A stretch of DNA of 64,000 nucleotides from Mycolicibacterium phocaicum (GCF_010731115.1 NZ_AP022616.1:5022001-5086000); one strand, 5' to 3'. Positions 18,795 through 28,049 are shown, counted from the first letter of the stretch. The notes: generated by a model from the letters alone, not told the origin. Program-made: numbers and translations.

Positions 18795-21146
18795 ATGGCA
18801 ACTGAATTCCAGGGCACGATCAAACTCGACATCCGCGACTCGGAGCCCGACTGGACTCCATACGCCGCGCCGACCGCCCCGGCCGGCGCACCCAATGTGC
18901 TGTACCTCGTCTGGGATGACACCGGCATCGCGACCTGGGACTGCTTCGGCGGCCTCGTCGACATGCCGGCCATGCGCCGCATCGCCGACAAGGGGGTGCG
19001 GCTGTCGCAGTTCCACACCACCGCCCTGTGTTCGCCGACGCGGGCCTCGCTGCTGACCGGACGCAACGCCACCTCGGTCGGCATGGCCACCATCGAGGAA
19101 TTCACCGACGGCTTCCCGAACTGCCACGGCCGCATCCCTTTTGAGACCGCACTGCTGTCCGAGGTGTTGGCCGAGCGGGGCTGGAACACCTACTGCGTCG
19201 GCAAATGGCACCTGACGCCGCTGGAGGAGTCGAACCTCGCGTCCACCAAACGGCACTGGCCGCTGTCGCGCGGCTTCGAACGCTTCTACGGATTCATGGG
19301 CGGCGAGACCGACCAGTGGTACCCCGAACTGGTCTACGACAACCATCCCGTCGCGCCACCGGCCACGCCCGAAGAGGGCTATCACCTGTCAAAAGACCTG
19401 GCGGACAAGACCATCGAGTTCATCCGGGACGCCAAGGTCATCGCCCCGGACAAGCCCTGGTTCTCGTACGTCTGTCCGGGCGCGGGTCATGCGCCGCACC
19501 ATGTCTTCAAGGATTGGGCCGACAAATACGCCGGAAAGTTCGACATGGGCTACGAGGCCTACCGCGACCTGGTGCTCGAGAACCAGAAGCGCCTCGGCAT
19601 CGTGCCGCCCGACACCGAGCTCTCGCCCATGAATCCCTATCTGGACGTCAAGGGCCCGAACGGTGAGCCGTGGCCGCTGCAGGACACGGTGCGGCCCTGG
19701 GACGGACTGAGCGACGACGAGAAGCGGCTGTTCGCCCGCATGGCCGAGGTGTTCGCCGGCTTCCTGTCGTACACCGACGCGCAGATCGGGCGGATTCTCG
19801 ACTACCTGGAGGAGTCGGGCCAGCTGGACAACACCCTCATCGTCGTCATCTCCGACAACGGGGCCAGCGGAGAAGGTGGCCCCAACGGCTCGGTCAACGA
19901 GAACAAATTCTTCAACGGCTACATCGACACCGTCGAAGAGAGCATGCGGTACTTCGACACCCTCGGTTCGCCGGACACCTACAACCACTATCCGATCGGC
20001 TGGGCGATGGCCTTCAACACGCCCTACAAGCTTTTCAAGCGCTACGCCTCGCACGAGGGCGGTATTGCCGACACCGCAATCATCAGCTGGCCCAACGGAA
20101 TCGCCGCACACGGCGAAGTGCGCGACAACTACGTCAACGTCGCCGACATCACCCCGACCGTCTACGACCTGCTGGACATCGAACCACCGACCGAGGTGCG
20201 CGGCGTGCCGCAGCGGCCGCTCGAAGGAGTGAGTTTCAAAGCAGCCCTGGAAGATTCGGCGGCCGGCACCGGCAAGGCGACGCAGTTCTACGCGATGCTG
20301 GGCACGCGGGGCATCTGGCACGACGGCTGGTTCGCGGGCACGGTGCACGCCGCCACGCCGTCGGGGTGGTCGCACTTCGACAAGGACCGCTGGGAGTTGT
20401 TCCACATCGCGTCCGACCGCAGCCAGTGCCACGACCTCGCCGCGGAGAATCCGACGAAACTCGCTGAAATGCAGGAACTCTGGTTCGCCGAGGCGGCCAA
20501 GTACAACGGCCTGCCGCTGGCGGACCTCAACGTGTTCGAGACGCTGCTGCGGGACCGCCCCTACCTGATGCGCGACCGCCAGACCTTCACCTACTACCCG
20601 GGCACCGCCGAGGTGGGCATCGGCGCCGGCGTCGAACTGCGGGGACAGTCGTTCTCGGTACTGGCCGAGGTCGACGTCGAATCGGCGGCCGCCGAAGGGG
20701 TGCTCTTCAAGCAGGGCGCCGGCCACGGCGGACATGTGCTGTTCGTCCAGGACGGCCGGCTGCAGTACGTCTACAACTTCATGGGCGAAGACGAGCAGGT
20801 GGTGTCCGCGCTCGATCCGTTGCCCTTGGGGCGGCACGTGTTCGGCGTCCACTACGACCGCACCGGCACCGTGGCGGGGAGTCACACTCCGCTCGGCACC
20901 GTCGAGCTGCGCATCGACGACGCGGTGGTGGCAACCCGCCCGGATATCCGCGCCCACCCGGGCACCTTCGGCCTCGCCGGCGGCGGCGTCGCGGTCGGGC
21001 GCAACGCGGGCCAGCCGGTGTCGAACCGCTACCGGGCCCCGTTTCCCTTCGTCGGCGGCACCATCGCCAAAGTCGTCGTCGACATCTCCGGTACGCCGTA
21101 TCTTGACGTCGAACAGGAACTGGCCAAGGCGTTCTGCAAGGACTAG
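18795..21146 (+). CDS. atsA: Arylsulfatase AtsA
   Basis: 783-residue type I sulfatase. The formylglycine signature CSPTRASLLTG is about 80 residues in, with the cysteine to be converted to formylglycine. Metal and substrate motifs include LYLVWDDTGIATWDCFGG, GKWHLTPLEES and VISDNGASGEGG. It hydrolyses sulfate esters. In M. tuberculosis atsA also lies between rpsQ and rplN, and the next gene encodes a formylglycine-generating enzyme; none is present here. ATG at 18795 follows GACGAGG. Confidence 0.93.
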   Translation: MATEFQGTIKLDIRDSEPDWTPYAAPTAPAGAPNVLYLVWDDTGIATWDCFGGLVDMPAMRRIADKGVRLSQFHTTALCSPTRASLLTGRNATSVGMATIEEFTDGFPNCHGRIPFETALLSEVLAERGWNTYCVGKWHLTPLEESNLASTKRHWPLSRGFERFYGFMGGETDQWYPELVYDNHPVAPPATPEEGYHLSKDLADKTIEFIRDAKVIAPDKPWFSYVCPGAGHAPHHVFKDWADKYAGKFDMGYEAYRDLVLENQKRLGIVPPDTELSPMNPYLDVKGPNGEPWPLQDTVRPWDGLSDDEKRLFARMAEVFAGFLSYTDAQIGRILDYLEESGQLDNTLIVVISDNGASGEGGPNGSVNENKFFNGYIDTVEESMRYFDTLGSPDTYNHYPIGWAMAFNTPYKLFKRYASHEGGIADTAIISWPNGIAAHGEVRDNYVNVADITPTVYDLLDIEPPTEVRGVPQRPLEGVSFKAALEDSAAGTGKATQFYAMLGTRGIWHDGWFAGTVHAATPSGWSHFDKDRWELFHIASDRSQCHDLAAENPTKLAEMQELWFAEAAKYNGLPLADLNVFETLLRDRPYLMRDRQTFTYYPGTAEVGIGAGVELRGQSFSVLAEVDVESAAAEGVLFKQGAGHGGHVLFVQDGRLQYVYNFMGEDEQVVSALDPLPLGRHVFGVHYDRTGTVAGSHTPLGTVELRIDDAVVATRPDIRAHPGTFGLAGGGVAVGRNAGQPVSNRYRAPFPFVGGTIAKVVVDISGTPYLDVEQELAKAFCKD

Positions 21147-21155
21147 GGGACTGAG

Positions 21156-21881
21156 ATGAGCGGACCGATCATCCGGTGCACCGCCGCGATGTCGGCGGCG
21201 GTGCTGTTGGGAGCCTGCGGCGGTAAGACCGACGAGAAGCCCACCACTACAACCAAACCCGACGGCACCACCACCACGACCAGTACGTCTGCTCCGTCGT
21301 CGACGTCGACGTCGACGGCGGCATCCGGGTCGAAGATGCCCGACCTGCCGACGTACGGAGTGGTCGAGACCACCAAACGCCCTGTCGCGGCCGGGGAGCA
21401 GGTCTGCGACCCGCCGAGCCCGCCCGCGCAGACGATGACCGCGTCCACCGGAGCACCCGGGTCGCCGACCGTCGTCGTCGCGGTGCCCGACGGATTCAGT
21501 CCGGGCGCGCCGCCGTCCGGTGATGTCGGGCTGAACCTGACGGGCCCCGACGGCCTGACCGGAACCGTGAAGATCACTCCCACGCCGCAGGATGCCGCCG
21601 CGGCGTTCCAGGGATACGCCGACGCGCGCACCGCGGGCCACGAATTCAACAGCGTCAGCATCCTGCCCGACGAATTGTGCGGTTACAGCGGGCAGAAGCT
21701 GATGGGTGTGCTTGCCGACAAGCCCGGCTCCGGCAGCGATTACGTCGACCGCATCGTGCATGTGTGGACCAACAACGGGGACTACCTCATCGCGCTGCAG
21801 TTGCAGGGACCCGCTGGTTCGAAGGGGCTCGATGCGGCAAAGCCGGTGCTGCTGGGGGATTTCGGTATCCGGATGGGCTGA
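21156..21881 (+). CDS. Secreted lipoprotein, LpqN/LpqT-like
   Basis: 241 residues. Signal peptide with lipobox LLGAC (Cys about residue 21), then a low-complexity Thr/Ser linker (KPTTTTKPDGTTTTTSTSAP). A globular C-terminal domain contains VVVAVPDGFSPGAPPSGDVG and DYLIALQLQGP. The domain layout resembles LpqN/LpqT lipoproteins of the mycobacterial envelope, but the match is by eye. It starts 9 bp after atsA and is probably cotranscribed. Confidence 0.65.
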   Translation: MSGPIIRCTAAMSAAVLLGACGGKTDEKPTTTTKPDGTTTTTSTSAPSSTSTSTAASGSKMPDLPTYGVVETTKRPVAAGEQVCDPPSPPAQTMTASTGAPGSPTVVVAVPDGFSPGAPPSGDVGLNLTGPDGLTGTVKITPTPQDAAAAFQGYADARTAGHEFNSVSILPDELCGYSGQKLMGVLADKPGSGSDYVDRIVHVWTNNGDYLIALQLQGPAGSKGLDAAKPVLLGDFGIRMG

Positions 21882-21897
21882 GCGGGGCCGGCGCTCA

Positions 21898-22218
21898 CTA
21901 CTCGGGATTGGTCAAGCGCGCCAACATGATTCCGCCGACGATCATCGACAAGGCCACCGCCCGGCCGATGTTCAGCGGATCCTTGTGGACCAGCACTCCG
22001 ATGGCGATGGCACCCACCGCGCCGATGCCGGTGAACACCGCGTAGGCGGTGCCCACCGGCAGCGTCCGCATCGCCAGCGACAACAGGTACACCGACAACG
22101 CGCCGACGACAACGCAGATGACCGTCGGTAGCAGGCGGGTGAATCCGTCGGTCGGTTTGATGCTCTGCGACCAGGCGATCTCCACGCCGCCGGCCAAAGC
22201 GAGGATGAGCCAGTTCAT
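21898..22218 (-). CDS. Small multidrug resistance (SMR) transporter, SugE/Gdx-like
   Basis: 106 residues with four hydrophobic helices. The conserved membrane glutamate is in ALAGGVEIAWSQSIKPTDGF. TAYAVFTGIGAVGAI is the usual third-helix motif. EmrE-like pumps and guanidinium exporters share this plan, and substrate cannot be told from the sequence. It overlaps the azoreductase gene by 4 nt and is probably translated from the same message. Confidence 0.85.
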   Translation of the reverse strand: MNWLILALAGGVEIAWSQSIKPTDGFTRLLPTVICVVVGALSVYLLSLAMRTLPVGTAYAVFTGIGAVGAIAIGVLVHKDPLNIGRAVALSMIVGGIMLARLTNPE

Positions 22219-22868
22219 TTCGCATACTCCGCAGCCAACGCGCGGGCGGTGCTCAGCGCGGCCGCCAGGGATGCGTCGTGCCCGTTCCGGAACTGGGCGA
22301 GCGTCGGATCCACCCGGGAGTTGGCCAGTTCGGCGTTGATGAAAACGGTGTCGGTGACGGCGAAATGCCCGGCGAAGAAGTCGCGCAGGAACCGCTCCTG
22401 ATAGTCGAAGGCCGCCTTGGGCGAGCCCGGCGAGTAGGCGCCACCCCGTGCGGTGGCGACCACGAACCGCCTGGGTGCCAACGACATTCGCGGAAACGTC
22501 ACCTGGTCCAGCCAGGCCTTCAGGGCGGCCGGAATCGAATAGTTGTACATCGGCGTGCCGATCAGCACGACGTCGGCCGAGCGCAATTCGGCCAGTAGCG
22601 GTTCGACGACGGCCCAGGCCGCGGATTGGGCGGGGGTGCGTGCCAGGTCGGCCAGCTCGTCGAGGTCGGTGACGCCGGCGGCAAGTGCCGCATCGCAGAT
22701 CTCGGTCCAGCCGGCGTCGATGAACGGCACGGGGTCGGCCGCGACGTCGCGGTAGCGGTAGGTCCCGCCGGGTGCCGCCGCGCGCCAGGCCCGCGCGAAC
22801 GCGGCGCTGACCTGCCGACTGATCGATGGGTTGCGGGCGCTGGCATCCAGGTGAAGCAGCGTGGTCAT
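22215..22868 (-). CDS. FMN-dependent NADH:quinone/azo reductase (AzoR family)
   Basis: 217 residues, flavodoxin-like. LLHLDASARNPSISRQVSAA forms the FMN phosphate loop. IGTPMYNYSIPAALKAWLDQ and ATARGGAYSPGSPKAAFDYQ are AzoR motifs. It reduces quinones and azo dyes using NAD(P)H. ATG at 22866-22868 follows GAGAGG. The gene faces a TetR regulator across a double operator and overlaps the SMR pump, suggesting an electrophile or biocide response unit. Confidence 0.88.
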   Translation of the reverse strand: MTTLLHLDASARNPSISRQVSAAFARAWRAAAPGGTYRYRDVAADPVPFIDAGWTEICDAALAAGVTDLDELADLARTPAQSAAWAVVEPLLAELRSADVVLIGTPMYNYSIPAALKAWLDQVTFPRMSLAPRRFVVATARGGAYSPGSPKAAFDYQERFLRDFFAGHFAVTDTVFINAELANSRVDPTLAQFRNGHDASLAAALSTARALAAEYAK

Positions 22869-22883
22869 GGCGATCCTCTCAAA

Positions 22884-22935
22884 GTGGACACAGTGTCCGG
22901 TTAATGATGCAGACAACCGGACAATGTGTCCACTT
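22884..22935. promoter_or_regulatory. Double palindromic operator between azoreductase and TetR
   Basis: GGACACAGTGTCC (22886-22898) and GGACAATGTGTCC (22919-22931) are each near-perfect palindromes. Together, with flanking CCGG, they form a larger inverted arrangement 33 bp apart. They fill the divergent intergenic region and probably bind the adjacent TetR protein as two dimers. Confidence 0.7.
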
Positions 22936-22959
22936 ATTCCGGACGTGAGTTATCGTGCA

Positions 22960-23553
22960 GTGGTGGATATCGGCGCGGACCTGCTCGGCGGTGACGACGC
23001 CGGCGCCGAGCGCGCCGATGCCGCGCGCAACCGCGCCCGGATCCTGGCCGCGGCCGCGGACGTCTTCGCCGCTCGTGACCCGCGCACCGTCACGATGGAA
23101 CACATCGCCACCGCGGCCGGCGTCGGGCGCGGCACGCTGTACCGGCGTTACCCCAACACCGCGGCCATCGCCGTCGCGCTGCTCGACGAACATGAACGCG
23201 CCCTGCAGCGCCAACTGATCTCCGGAGAACCCCCGCTCGGGCCGGGAGCTGCTCCCGCCGAACGACTTTCGGCCTTCTATGCCGCCATGGTCGACCTGCT
23301 CGACCGGCACGCGGATCTCGCGCTCGGCGCCGAGGTCGGCGGCGCCCGCTTCGGCACCGGGGCCTACGGTTTCTGGGCCGCCCACGTGCGCGCCCTGCTG
23401 GTGCAGGCCGACGTCGCCGACCCGGATGCGCTCGTCGACATCCTGCTGGCGCCGCTGGCTGCCGAGAACTTCCTGCATCAACGCGACCGTGGCCTGTCCG
23501 TCGCGCAGATCAGCGGTGCGCTGACGCGGCTGGCGCACGCGGTCCTCGGCTGA
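22960..23553 (+). CDS. TetR family transcriptional regulator
   Basis: About 197 residues. HTH TMEHIATAAGVGRGTLYRRY lies near residues 46-65, with an alanine-rich ligand-binding C-terminus. GTG at 22960 (or the next codon, 22963) is preferred over more upstream codons that would run through the operator. It likely represses the azoreductase-SMR unit and itself. Confidence 0.82.
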   Translation: MVDIGADLLGGDDAGAERADAARNRARILAAAADVFAARDPRTVTMEHIATAAGVGRGTLYRRYPNTAAIAVALLDEHERALQRQLISGEPPLGPGAAPAERLSAFYAAMVDLLDRHADLALGAEVGGARFGTGAYGFWAAHVRALLVQADVADPDALVDILLAPLAAENFLHQRDRGLSVAQISGALTRLAHAVLG

Positions 23554-23649
23554 CCCGCGGGTCCGTTCAGATTCAGCGCGAGCAGATCCCTGTGCACGCG
23601 GCGCGGCACCCGCCACCATGAGCCCAACATCGGTGACGGGAGAGGCGTG

Positions 23650-23775
23650 ATGACAGAGAGTGACGCGACGCAAGGCTGGATAAGCCGCGTCGGGACTGAT
23701 TGGTGGGCAACGATTTTGGGGCTGGCCGTGACGGCACTGGCCGTGGCCGGCGTCCTGCCGAAGATCGGCTGGTGA
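23650..23775 (+). CDS. 41-residue single-helix membrane protein upstream of the YeiH exporter
   Basis: ATG at 23650 follows GGGAGAGG. The product begins [20 protein letters not shown], continues into one hydrophobic helix ([15 protein letters not shown]) and ends PKIGW. The stop is only 4 bp before the exporter start. Codon use is typical of the genome and the Shine-Dalgarno is good, so it looks real. A similar short protein next to YeiH genes is my recollection for other actinobacteria, suggesting an accessory subunit. Function unknown. Confidence 0.7.
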   Translation: MTESDATQGWISRVGTDWWATILGLAVTALAVAGVLPKIGW

Positions 23776-23779
23776 CGCG

Positions 23780-24910
23780 ATGACCGTCGATGCGGCTGAC
23801 ACCGCCGACCACGTCGAATCGGGCGATCACACCGAATCCACGGGCGCCCGCAGGTTCCTCGACTACGTGCCCGGTCTGCTGCTGCTGATCGCGGTGGGCC
23901 TGGCCGGAAAATATGCCCAGATCGGCTGGCTGGCGCTGGCCAAGCAGCAGCACTGGCACGTGCCCGACATCGAATACGTGCTGTGGGCCATCGTTTTCGG
24001 GTTGATCATCACCAATACTGTTGGGCTGCACCGGATTTTCCGTCCAGGCGTGGCCACGTACGAATTCTGGCTCAAGGTCGGCATCGTCCTGTTGGGCGCG
24101 CGGTTCGTCCTCGGCGACGTCCTCAAGCTCGGCGCCACCAGCCTGGTGCAGATCCTGATCGACATGACCGTCGCGGGCGCGATCATTCTCGCCGCGGCTC
24201 GGTGGTTCGGACTGTCCGGCAAGCTCGGCTCACTGCTGGCCATCGGGACATCGATCTGCGGCGTGTCGGCGATCATCGCGGCCAAGGGCGCCATCCGGGC
24301 CCGCAACTCCGACGTCAGCTACGCGATCGCGTCGATCCTGGCCCTCGGCGCCGTCGCACTGTTCGTGCTGCCGCCGCTGGGGCACGCCATCGGGCTGACC
24401 GACCACGAGTTCGGATTGTGGGCCGGCCTCGCGGTCGACAACACCGCCGAGACCACGGCCACCGGCTACCTGTTCTCCGACGAGGCCGGCAAGACTGCCG
24501 TCCTCGTGAAGTCGGTGCGCAACGCGCTGATCGGTTTCGTCGTCCTCGGTTTCGCCATCTACTGGGCCGCCAGGGGAGAGGCCGACGCCGTCGCCTCCGG
24601 CGTGCGTGCCAAGGCCGCGTTCGTCTGGCAGAAGTTCCCGAAGTTCGTGCTCGGCTTCCTCGCGGTCTCGGCCGTCGTCACCGCCGGGCTGTTGAGCAAG
24701 GGACAGATCGCGAACCTGGCCGCGGTGTCCAAGTGGGCGTTCCTGCTGACCTTCGCGGGCGTCGGGCTGTCCACCGACTTCCGGCAGATCGCGCGGACCG
24801 GCTGGCGCCCGCTCGTCGTCGCGGTGATCGGCCTGGTCGTGGTGGCGACGGTGTCACTGGCGCTGGTGCTGCTGACCTCGCGGGTCCTGGGCTGGGGCAT
24901 CGGGGGCTGA
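23780..24910 (+). CDS. YeiH/PSE family putative sulfate or sulfonate exporter
   Basis: 376 residues with about ten membrane helices. [40 protein letters not shown] and [20 protein letters not shown] are conserved in the YeiH/UPF0324 family. The transported compound is not established from sequence. It is preceded by a 41-residue membrane protein in the same operon, and a terminator follows 21 bp later. Confidence 0.88.
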   Translation: MTVDAADTADHVESGDHTESTGARRFLDYVPGLLLLIAVGLAGKYAQIGWLALAKQQHWHVPDIEYVLWAIVFGLIITNTVGLHRIFRPGVATYEFWLKVGIVLLGARFVLGDVLKLGATSLVQILIDMTVAGAIILAAARWFGLSGKLGSLLAIGTSICGVSAIIAAKGAIRARNSDVSYAIASILALGAVALFVLPPLGHAIGLTDHEFGLWAGLAVDNTAETTATGYLFSDEAGKTAVLVKSVRNALIGFVVLGFAIYWAARGEADAVASGVRAKAAFVWQKFPKFVLGFLAVSAVVTAGLLSKGQIANLAAVSKWAFLLTFAGVGLSTDFRQIARTGWRPLVVAVIGLVVVATVSLALVLLTSRVLGWGIGG

Positions 24911-24930
24911 CCGCCACCTGTTCGAGACCG

Positions 24931-24976
24931 ACGAATGGTCGCTGCCGACGAACGGCAGCGACCATTTCGTTGTTTT
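24931..24976 (+). terminator. Terminator hairpin after the YeiH gene
   Basis: ACGAATGGTCGCTGCCG (24931-24947) pairs with CGGCAGCGACCATTTCGT (24953-24970) around loop ACGAA, followed by TGTTTT. It insulates the accessory gene from the rplN operon. Confidence 0.8.
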
Positions 24977-24997
24977 CAAGGCTGGTTGAGCAGCGAT

Positions 24998-25038
24998 TTG
25001 GAGCGTTATGGCTGCTCGCCTACTATGTAAGGGTTGCC
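24998..25038 (+). promoter_or_regulatory. Probable rplN operon promoter
   Basis: TTGGAG (24998-25003), 17-bp spacer, TACTAT (25021-25026), then GGGTTGCC (25031-25038). The -35 context GCGATTTGGAGCG and the GGGTTGCC element repeat what is seen before rpsJ. The transcript would carry a leader of about 115 nt before rplN. Confidence 0.7.
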
Positions 25039-25146
25039 CAGGGCAGACCCCGGTCATCACGTGACCTCGCGTGCCTTTGGACAACAAGACCGCGCACGTC
25101 CAGGTCGGTATCTGGCGTGCATACAAAACCCAGGTCAGGAGATCGA

Positions 25147-25515
25147 GTGATTCAGCAGGAATCGCGACTCAAGGTCGCCGACAACACGGGCGCAAAGGAA
25201 ATCCTTTGCATCCGCGTGCTCGGTGGCTCGTCGCGGCGCTACGCCGGCATCGGCGACATCATCGTGGCGACCGTCAAGGACGCCATCCCGGGCGGCAACG
25301 TCAAGCGTGGTGACGTGGTCAAGGCCGTCGTCGTGCGCACCGTCAAGGAGCGCCGCCGGCCGGACGGCAGCTACATCAAGTTCGACGAGAACGCCGCCGT
25401 CATCATCAAGAACGACAATGACCCCCGCGGTACCCGCATCTTCGGGCCGGTCGGTCGCGAACTGCGCGAGAAGAAGTTCATGAAGATCGTCTCGCTGGCC
25501 CCGGAGGTTTTGTGA
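25147..25515 (+). CDS. rplN: 50S ribosomal protein L14
   Basis: 122 residues from [23 protein letters not shown] and [16 protein letters not shown] are the L14 signature. L14 contacts the 30S subunit and RsfS. The frame runs open far upstream through the YeiH gene, but the family start is here. The stop overlaps rplX. Confidence 0.98.
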   Translation: MIQQESRLKVADNTGAKEILCIRVLGGSSRRYAGIGDIIVATVKDAIPGGNVKRGDVVKAVVVRTVKERRRPDGSYIKFDENAAVIIKNDNDPRGTRIFGPVGRELREKKFMKIVSLAPEVL

Positions 25516-25832
25516 TGAAGGTGCACAAGGGCGACACCGTGCTGGTCATCGCCGGCAAGGACAAGGGTGCCAAGGGCAAGGTCATCGAGGCCTACCCGAC
25601 CCGCAACAAGGTGCTCGTTGAGGGCGTCAACCGGATCAAGAAGCACACTGCGCAGTCGCAGAACGAGCGCGGTGCATCGTCGGGTGGCATCGTCACCCAG
25701 GAGGCGCCGATCCACGTTTCCAACGTGATGGTGGTCGACTCCGACGGCAACGCGACCCGCATCGGCTACCGCGTCGATGAGGAGAGCGGCAAGAAGGTCC
25801 GTATCTCTAAGCGCAATGGCAAGGACATCTGA
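25515..25832 (+). CDS. rplX: 50S ribosomal protein L24
   Basis: 105 residues. [20 protein letters not shown] is the KOW motif. L24 initiates 50S assembly. ATG overlaps the rplN TGA; an in-frame GTG one codon earlier is less likely. Confidence 0.98.
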   Translation: MKVHKGDTVLVIAGKDKGAKGKVIEAYPTRNKVLVEGVNRIKKHTAQSQNERGASSGGIVTQEAPIHVSNVMVVDSDGNATRIGYRVDEESGKKVRISKRNGKDI

Positions 25833-25833
25833 G

Positions 25834-26397
25834 ATGACCACTGTGGAAAACACTCAGCCCCGGCTGAAGACGCGTTACCGCGAAGAGATCCGCGACGCGC
25901 TCAACAATGAATTCAACTACGCCAACGTCATGCAGATCCCCGGCGTGGTCAAGGTTGTCGTCAACATGGGTGTCGGTGACGCCGCCCGCGACGCCAAGCT
26001 GATCAACGGCGCGGTCAACGACCTGACGCTGATCACCGGCCAGAAGCCGGAAATCCGCAAGGCCCGCAAGTCCATCGCGCAGTTCAAGCTGCGTGAGGGC
26101 ATGCCGATCGGCTGCCGCGTCACCCTGCGTGGCGACCGCATGTGGGAGTTCCTGGACCGCCTGATCTCCATCGCTCTGCCCCGTATCCGCGACTTCCGCG
26201 GTCTGTCGGCCAAGCAGTTCGACGGCAGCGGCAACTACACCTTCGGCCTCAACGAGCAGTCGATGTTCCACGAGATCGACGTCGACTCGATCGACCGCCC
26301 CCGCGGCATGGACATCACGGTCGTCACCTCGGCCACCACTGACGACGAAGGCCGTGCGTTGCTGCGGGCCCTGGGCTTCCCGTTCAAGGAGAACTGA
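25834..26397 (+). CDS. rplE: 50S ribosomal protein L5
   Basis: 187 residues. [20 protein letters not shown] and [20 protein letters not shown] are diagnostic. L5 holds 5S rRNA in the central protuberance. ATG at 25834 immediately follows the rplX stop; an upstream in-frame ATG lies inside rplX. Confidence 0.98.
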   Translation: MTTVENTQPRLKTRYREEIRDALNNEFNYANVMQIPGVVKVVVNMGVGDAARDAKLINGAVNDLTLITGQKPEIRKARKSIAQFKLREGMPIGCRVTLRGDRMWEFLDRLISIALPRIRDFRGLSAKQFDGSGNYTFGLNEQSMFHEIDVDSIDRPRGMDITVVTSATTDDEGRALLRALGFPFKEN

Positions 26398-26399
26398 CA

Positions 26400-26585
26400 A
26401 TGGCAAAGAAGGCTCTGGTCAACAAGGCCAACAAGAAGCCGAAGTTCGCGGTGCGTGGCTACACCCGCTGCAACAAGTGCGGTCGCCCGCACTCGGTGTT
26501 CCGCAAGTTCGGCCTGTGCCGAATCTGCCTGCGGGAGATGGCCCACGCCGGCGAGCTGCCCGGCGTGCAGAAGTCCAGCTGGTGA
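26400..26585 (+). CDS. rpsZ: 30S ribosomal protein S14, zinc-binding type
   Basis: 61 residues. [20 protein letters not shown] and the two CxxC pairs CNKC...CRIC bind zinc. This C+ form is replaced by a zinc-free paralogue under zinc limitation in mycobacteria. Last gene of this subcluster; a terminator follows. Confidence 0.97.
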   Translation: MAKKALVNKANKKPKFAVRGYTRCNKCGRPHSVFRKFGLCRICLREMAHAGELPGVQKSSW

Positions 26586-26610
26586 CTCTGCCCGTCTCAT
26601 GACGCTGTAG

Positions 26611-26648
26611 AAAGCCGCCCCGGTCCTGGTGACCGGGGCGGCTTTTGC
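26611..26648 (+). terminator. Rho-independent terminator after rpsZ
   Basis: AAAGCCGCCCCGGTC / GACCGGGGCGGCTTT form a perfect 15-bp stem around CTGGT, ending in TTTTGCG. It splits the spc region into two transcription units. Confidence 0.88.
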
Positions 26649-26676
26649 GTTCTGCGGGGCGCGCGGCTCGTCGAGC

Positions 26677-26810
26677 GTGCACACAGATCGTCCAGAACAG
26701 CGGATCCGCGGTCTCTGTGCACATTCGCCGCGCCACGTGGTGAGGCGACTTCGTGAATGTGCGCAGGGATCGCAAAAAGTGTGGATCCGGTGATCTGGAT
26801 GCACATTCGT
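26677..26810. repeat. Two copies of an imperfectly palindromic element, 82 bp apart
   Basis: Unit 1 (26677-26727) and unit 2 (26759-26810) share GTGC(A/G)CA.(A/G)GATCG, a central GGATCC and a closing TGCACATTCG. Unit 2 is itself a loose palindrome: GAATGTGC..GATC (26755-26771) against GATC..GCACATTC (26792-26808). They sit in the 511-bp gap between rpsZ and rpsH, which has no convincing ORF apart from the terminator and promoter. Confidence 0.5.
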
Positions 26811-26848
26811 GGCACGAACTGGCTGCGCGAGCTCGCGAAAGCGCGGAT

Positions 26849-26889
26849 TTGGCCCTGAGCTGCGCATTGTCTACACTGGGCAGGTTGCC
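26849..26889 (+). promoter_or_regulatory. Probable rpsH operon promoter
   Basis: TTGGCC (26849-26854), 17-bp spacer, TACACT (26872-26877), then GGGCAGGTTGCC (26878-26889). The layout and the GGTTGCC tail repeat those before rpsJ and rplN. A leader of about 210 nt follows before rpsH. Confidence 0.65.
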
Positions 26890-27096
26890 ATGGGCGTTTT
26901 CGTCCAATGGCCGATCGGCATGTGCCTTCCGAAGCTGGATTGCACTACTGATGCACGACCCCTGACCGACCCCGGTCAGATAAGGGAAAACACTTCGTAG
27001 CAGGCCCACGATGTGACGTGCCGAGCCACCGCAAGGTGGGACCGGCACGGGCGTGATGTATGGGAACCGCAGCGAGAAAGGTTGATCAACGCTGTC

Positions 27097-27495
27097 ATGA
27101 CAATGACGGATCCGATCGCAGACTTCTTGACACGTCTGCGCAACGCCAACTCGGCGTACCACGACGAGGTGACCCTGCCCCACTCGAAGATCAAGGCGAA
27201 CATCGCCGAGATCCTCAAGAAGGAGGGTTACATCACTGACTACCGCACCGAGGACGCCCGCGTGGGCAAGAGCCTCGTTGTGTCCCTCAAGTACGGCCCG
27301 AGCCGCGAGCGCAGCATCGCCGGCCTCCGCCGGGTGTCCAAGCCCGGTCTGCGGGTGTACGCGAAATCCACCAACCTGCCGCGGGTTCTGGGTGGCCTGG
27401 GCGTGGCGATCATCTCCACGTCCTCCGGCCTGCTCACCGACCGCCAGGCAGCTCGACAGGGCGTGGGCGGCGAAGTCCTCGCTTACGTCTGGTAG
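27097..27495 (+). CDS. rpsH: 30S ribosomal protein S8
   Basis: 132 residues. [20 protein letters not shown] and the C-terminal [20 protein letters not shown] are S8 signatures. ATG 27097 gives the mycobacterial N-terminus; the Shine-Dalgarno (GAGAAAGG) is unusually far upstream, and a TTG at 27082 would fit it better. S8 is the spc-operon autorepressor in E. coli. Confidence 0.97.
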   Translation: MTMTDPIADFLTRLRNANSAYHDEVTLPHSKIKANIAEILKKEGYITDYRTEDARVGKSLVVSLKYGPSRERSIAGLRRVSKPGLRVYAKSTNLPRVLGGLGVAIISTSSGLLTDRQAARQGVGGEVLAYVW

Positions 27496-27507
27496 GGGGC
27501 AGAAAAC

Positions 27508-28047
27508 ATGTCGCGTATTGGTAAGCAGCCGGTCGTTGTGCCGGCCGGTGTCGATGTGACCATCGACGGCCAGAACGTCGCGGTCAAGGGCCCCAAGGGC
27601 ACCCTGACGCTGGATGTCGCTGAGCCGCTCGAGGTGTCGCGCAATGACGAAGGTGCCATCGTGGTCACCCGTCCGAACGACGAGCGTCGCAACCGCTCGC
27701 TGCACGGACTGTCCCGCACCCTGATCGCCAACCTGGTGACCGGTGTGACGCAGGGCTACACCACCAAGATGGAAATCTTCGGCGTCGGTTACCGCGTGCA
27801 GGCCAAGGGCTCGAACCTGGAGTTCGCGCTCGGCTACAGCCACCCGGTGCTGATCGAGGCCCCCGAGGGCATCACGTTCGCAGTCGAGACCCCGACGAAG
27901 TTCTCGGTGTCCGGCATCGACAAGCAGAAAGTCGGCCAGATCTCGGCAGTCATCCGCCGCCTGCGTCGCCCCGACCCGTACAAGGGCAAGGGCATTCGCT
28001 ACGAGGGTGAGCAGATCCGCCGCAAGGTCGGAAAGACAGGTAAGTAG
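27508..28047 (+). CDS. rplF: 50S ribosomal protein L6
   Basis: 179 residues. [20 protein letters not shown] at the start and [20 protein letters not shown] at the end are diagnostic of L6, which lies near the factor-binding site. Follows rpsH by 12 bp with GGGGGC upstream. Confidence 0.98.
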   Translation: MSRIGKQPVVVPAGVDVTIDGQNVAVKGPKGTLTLDVAEPLEVSRNDEGAIVVTRPNDERRNRSLHGLSRTLIANLVTGVTQGYTTKMEIFGVGYRVQAKGSNLEFALGYSHPVLIEAPEGITFAVETPTKFSVSGIDKQKVGQISAVIRRLRRPDPYKGKGIRYEGEQIRRKVGKTGK

Positions 28048-28049
28048 CA

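Noticed and set aside
19389..21761. A 790-codon minus-strand frame opposite atsA
   Set aside because: atsA has intact sulfatase motifs; the antisense frame is GC-driven.
23983..25146. Upstream extension of the rplN frame through the YeiH gene
   Set aside because: L14 begins at GTG 25147 with the family N-terminus; a terminator and a promoter lie between the genes.
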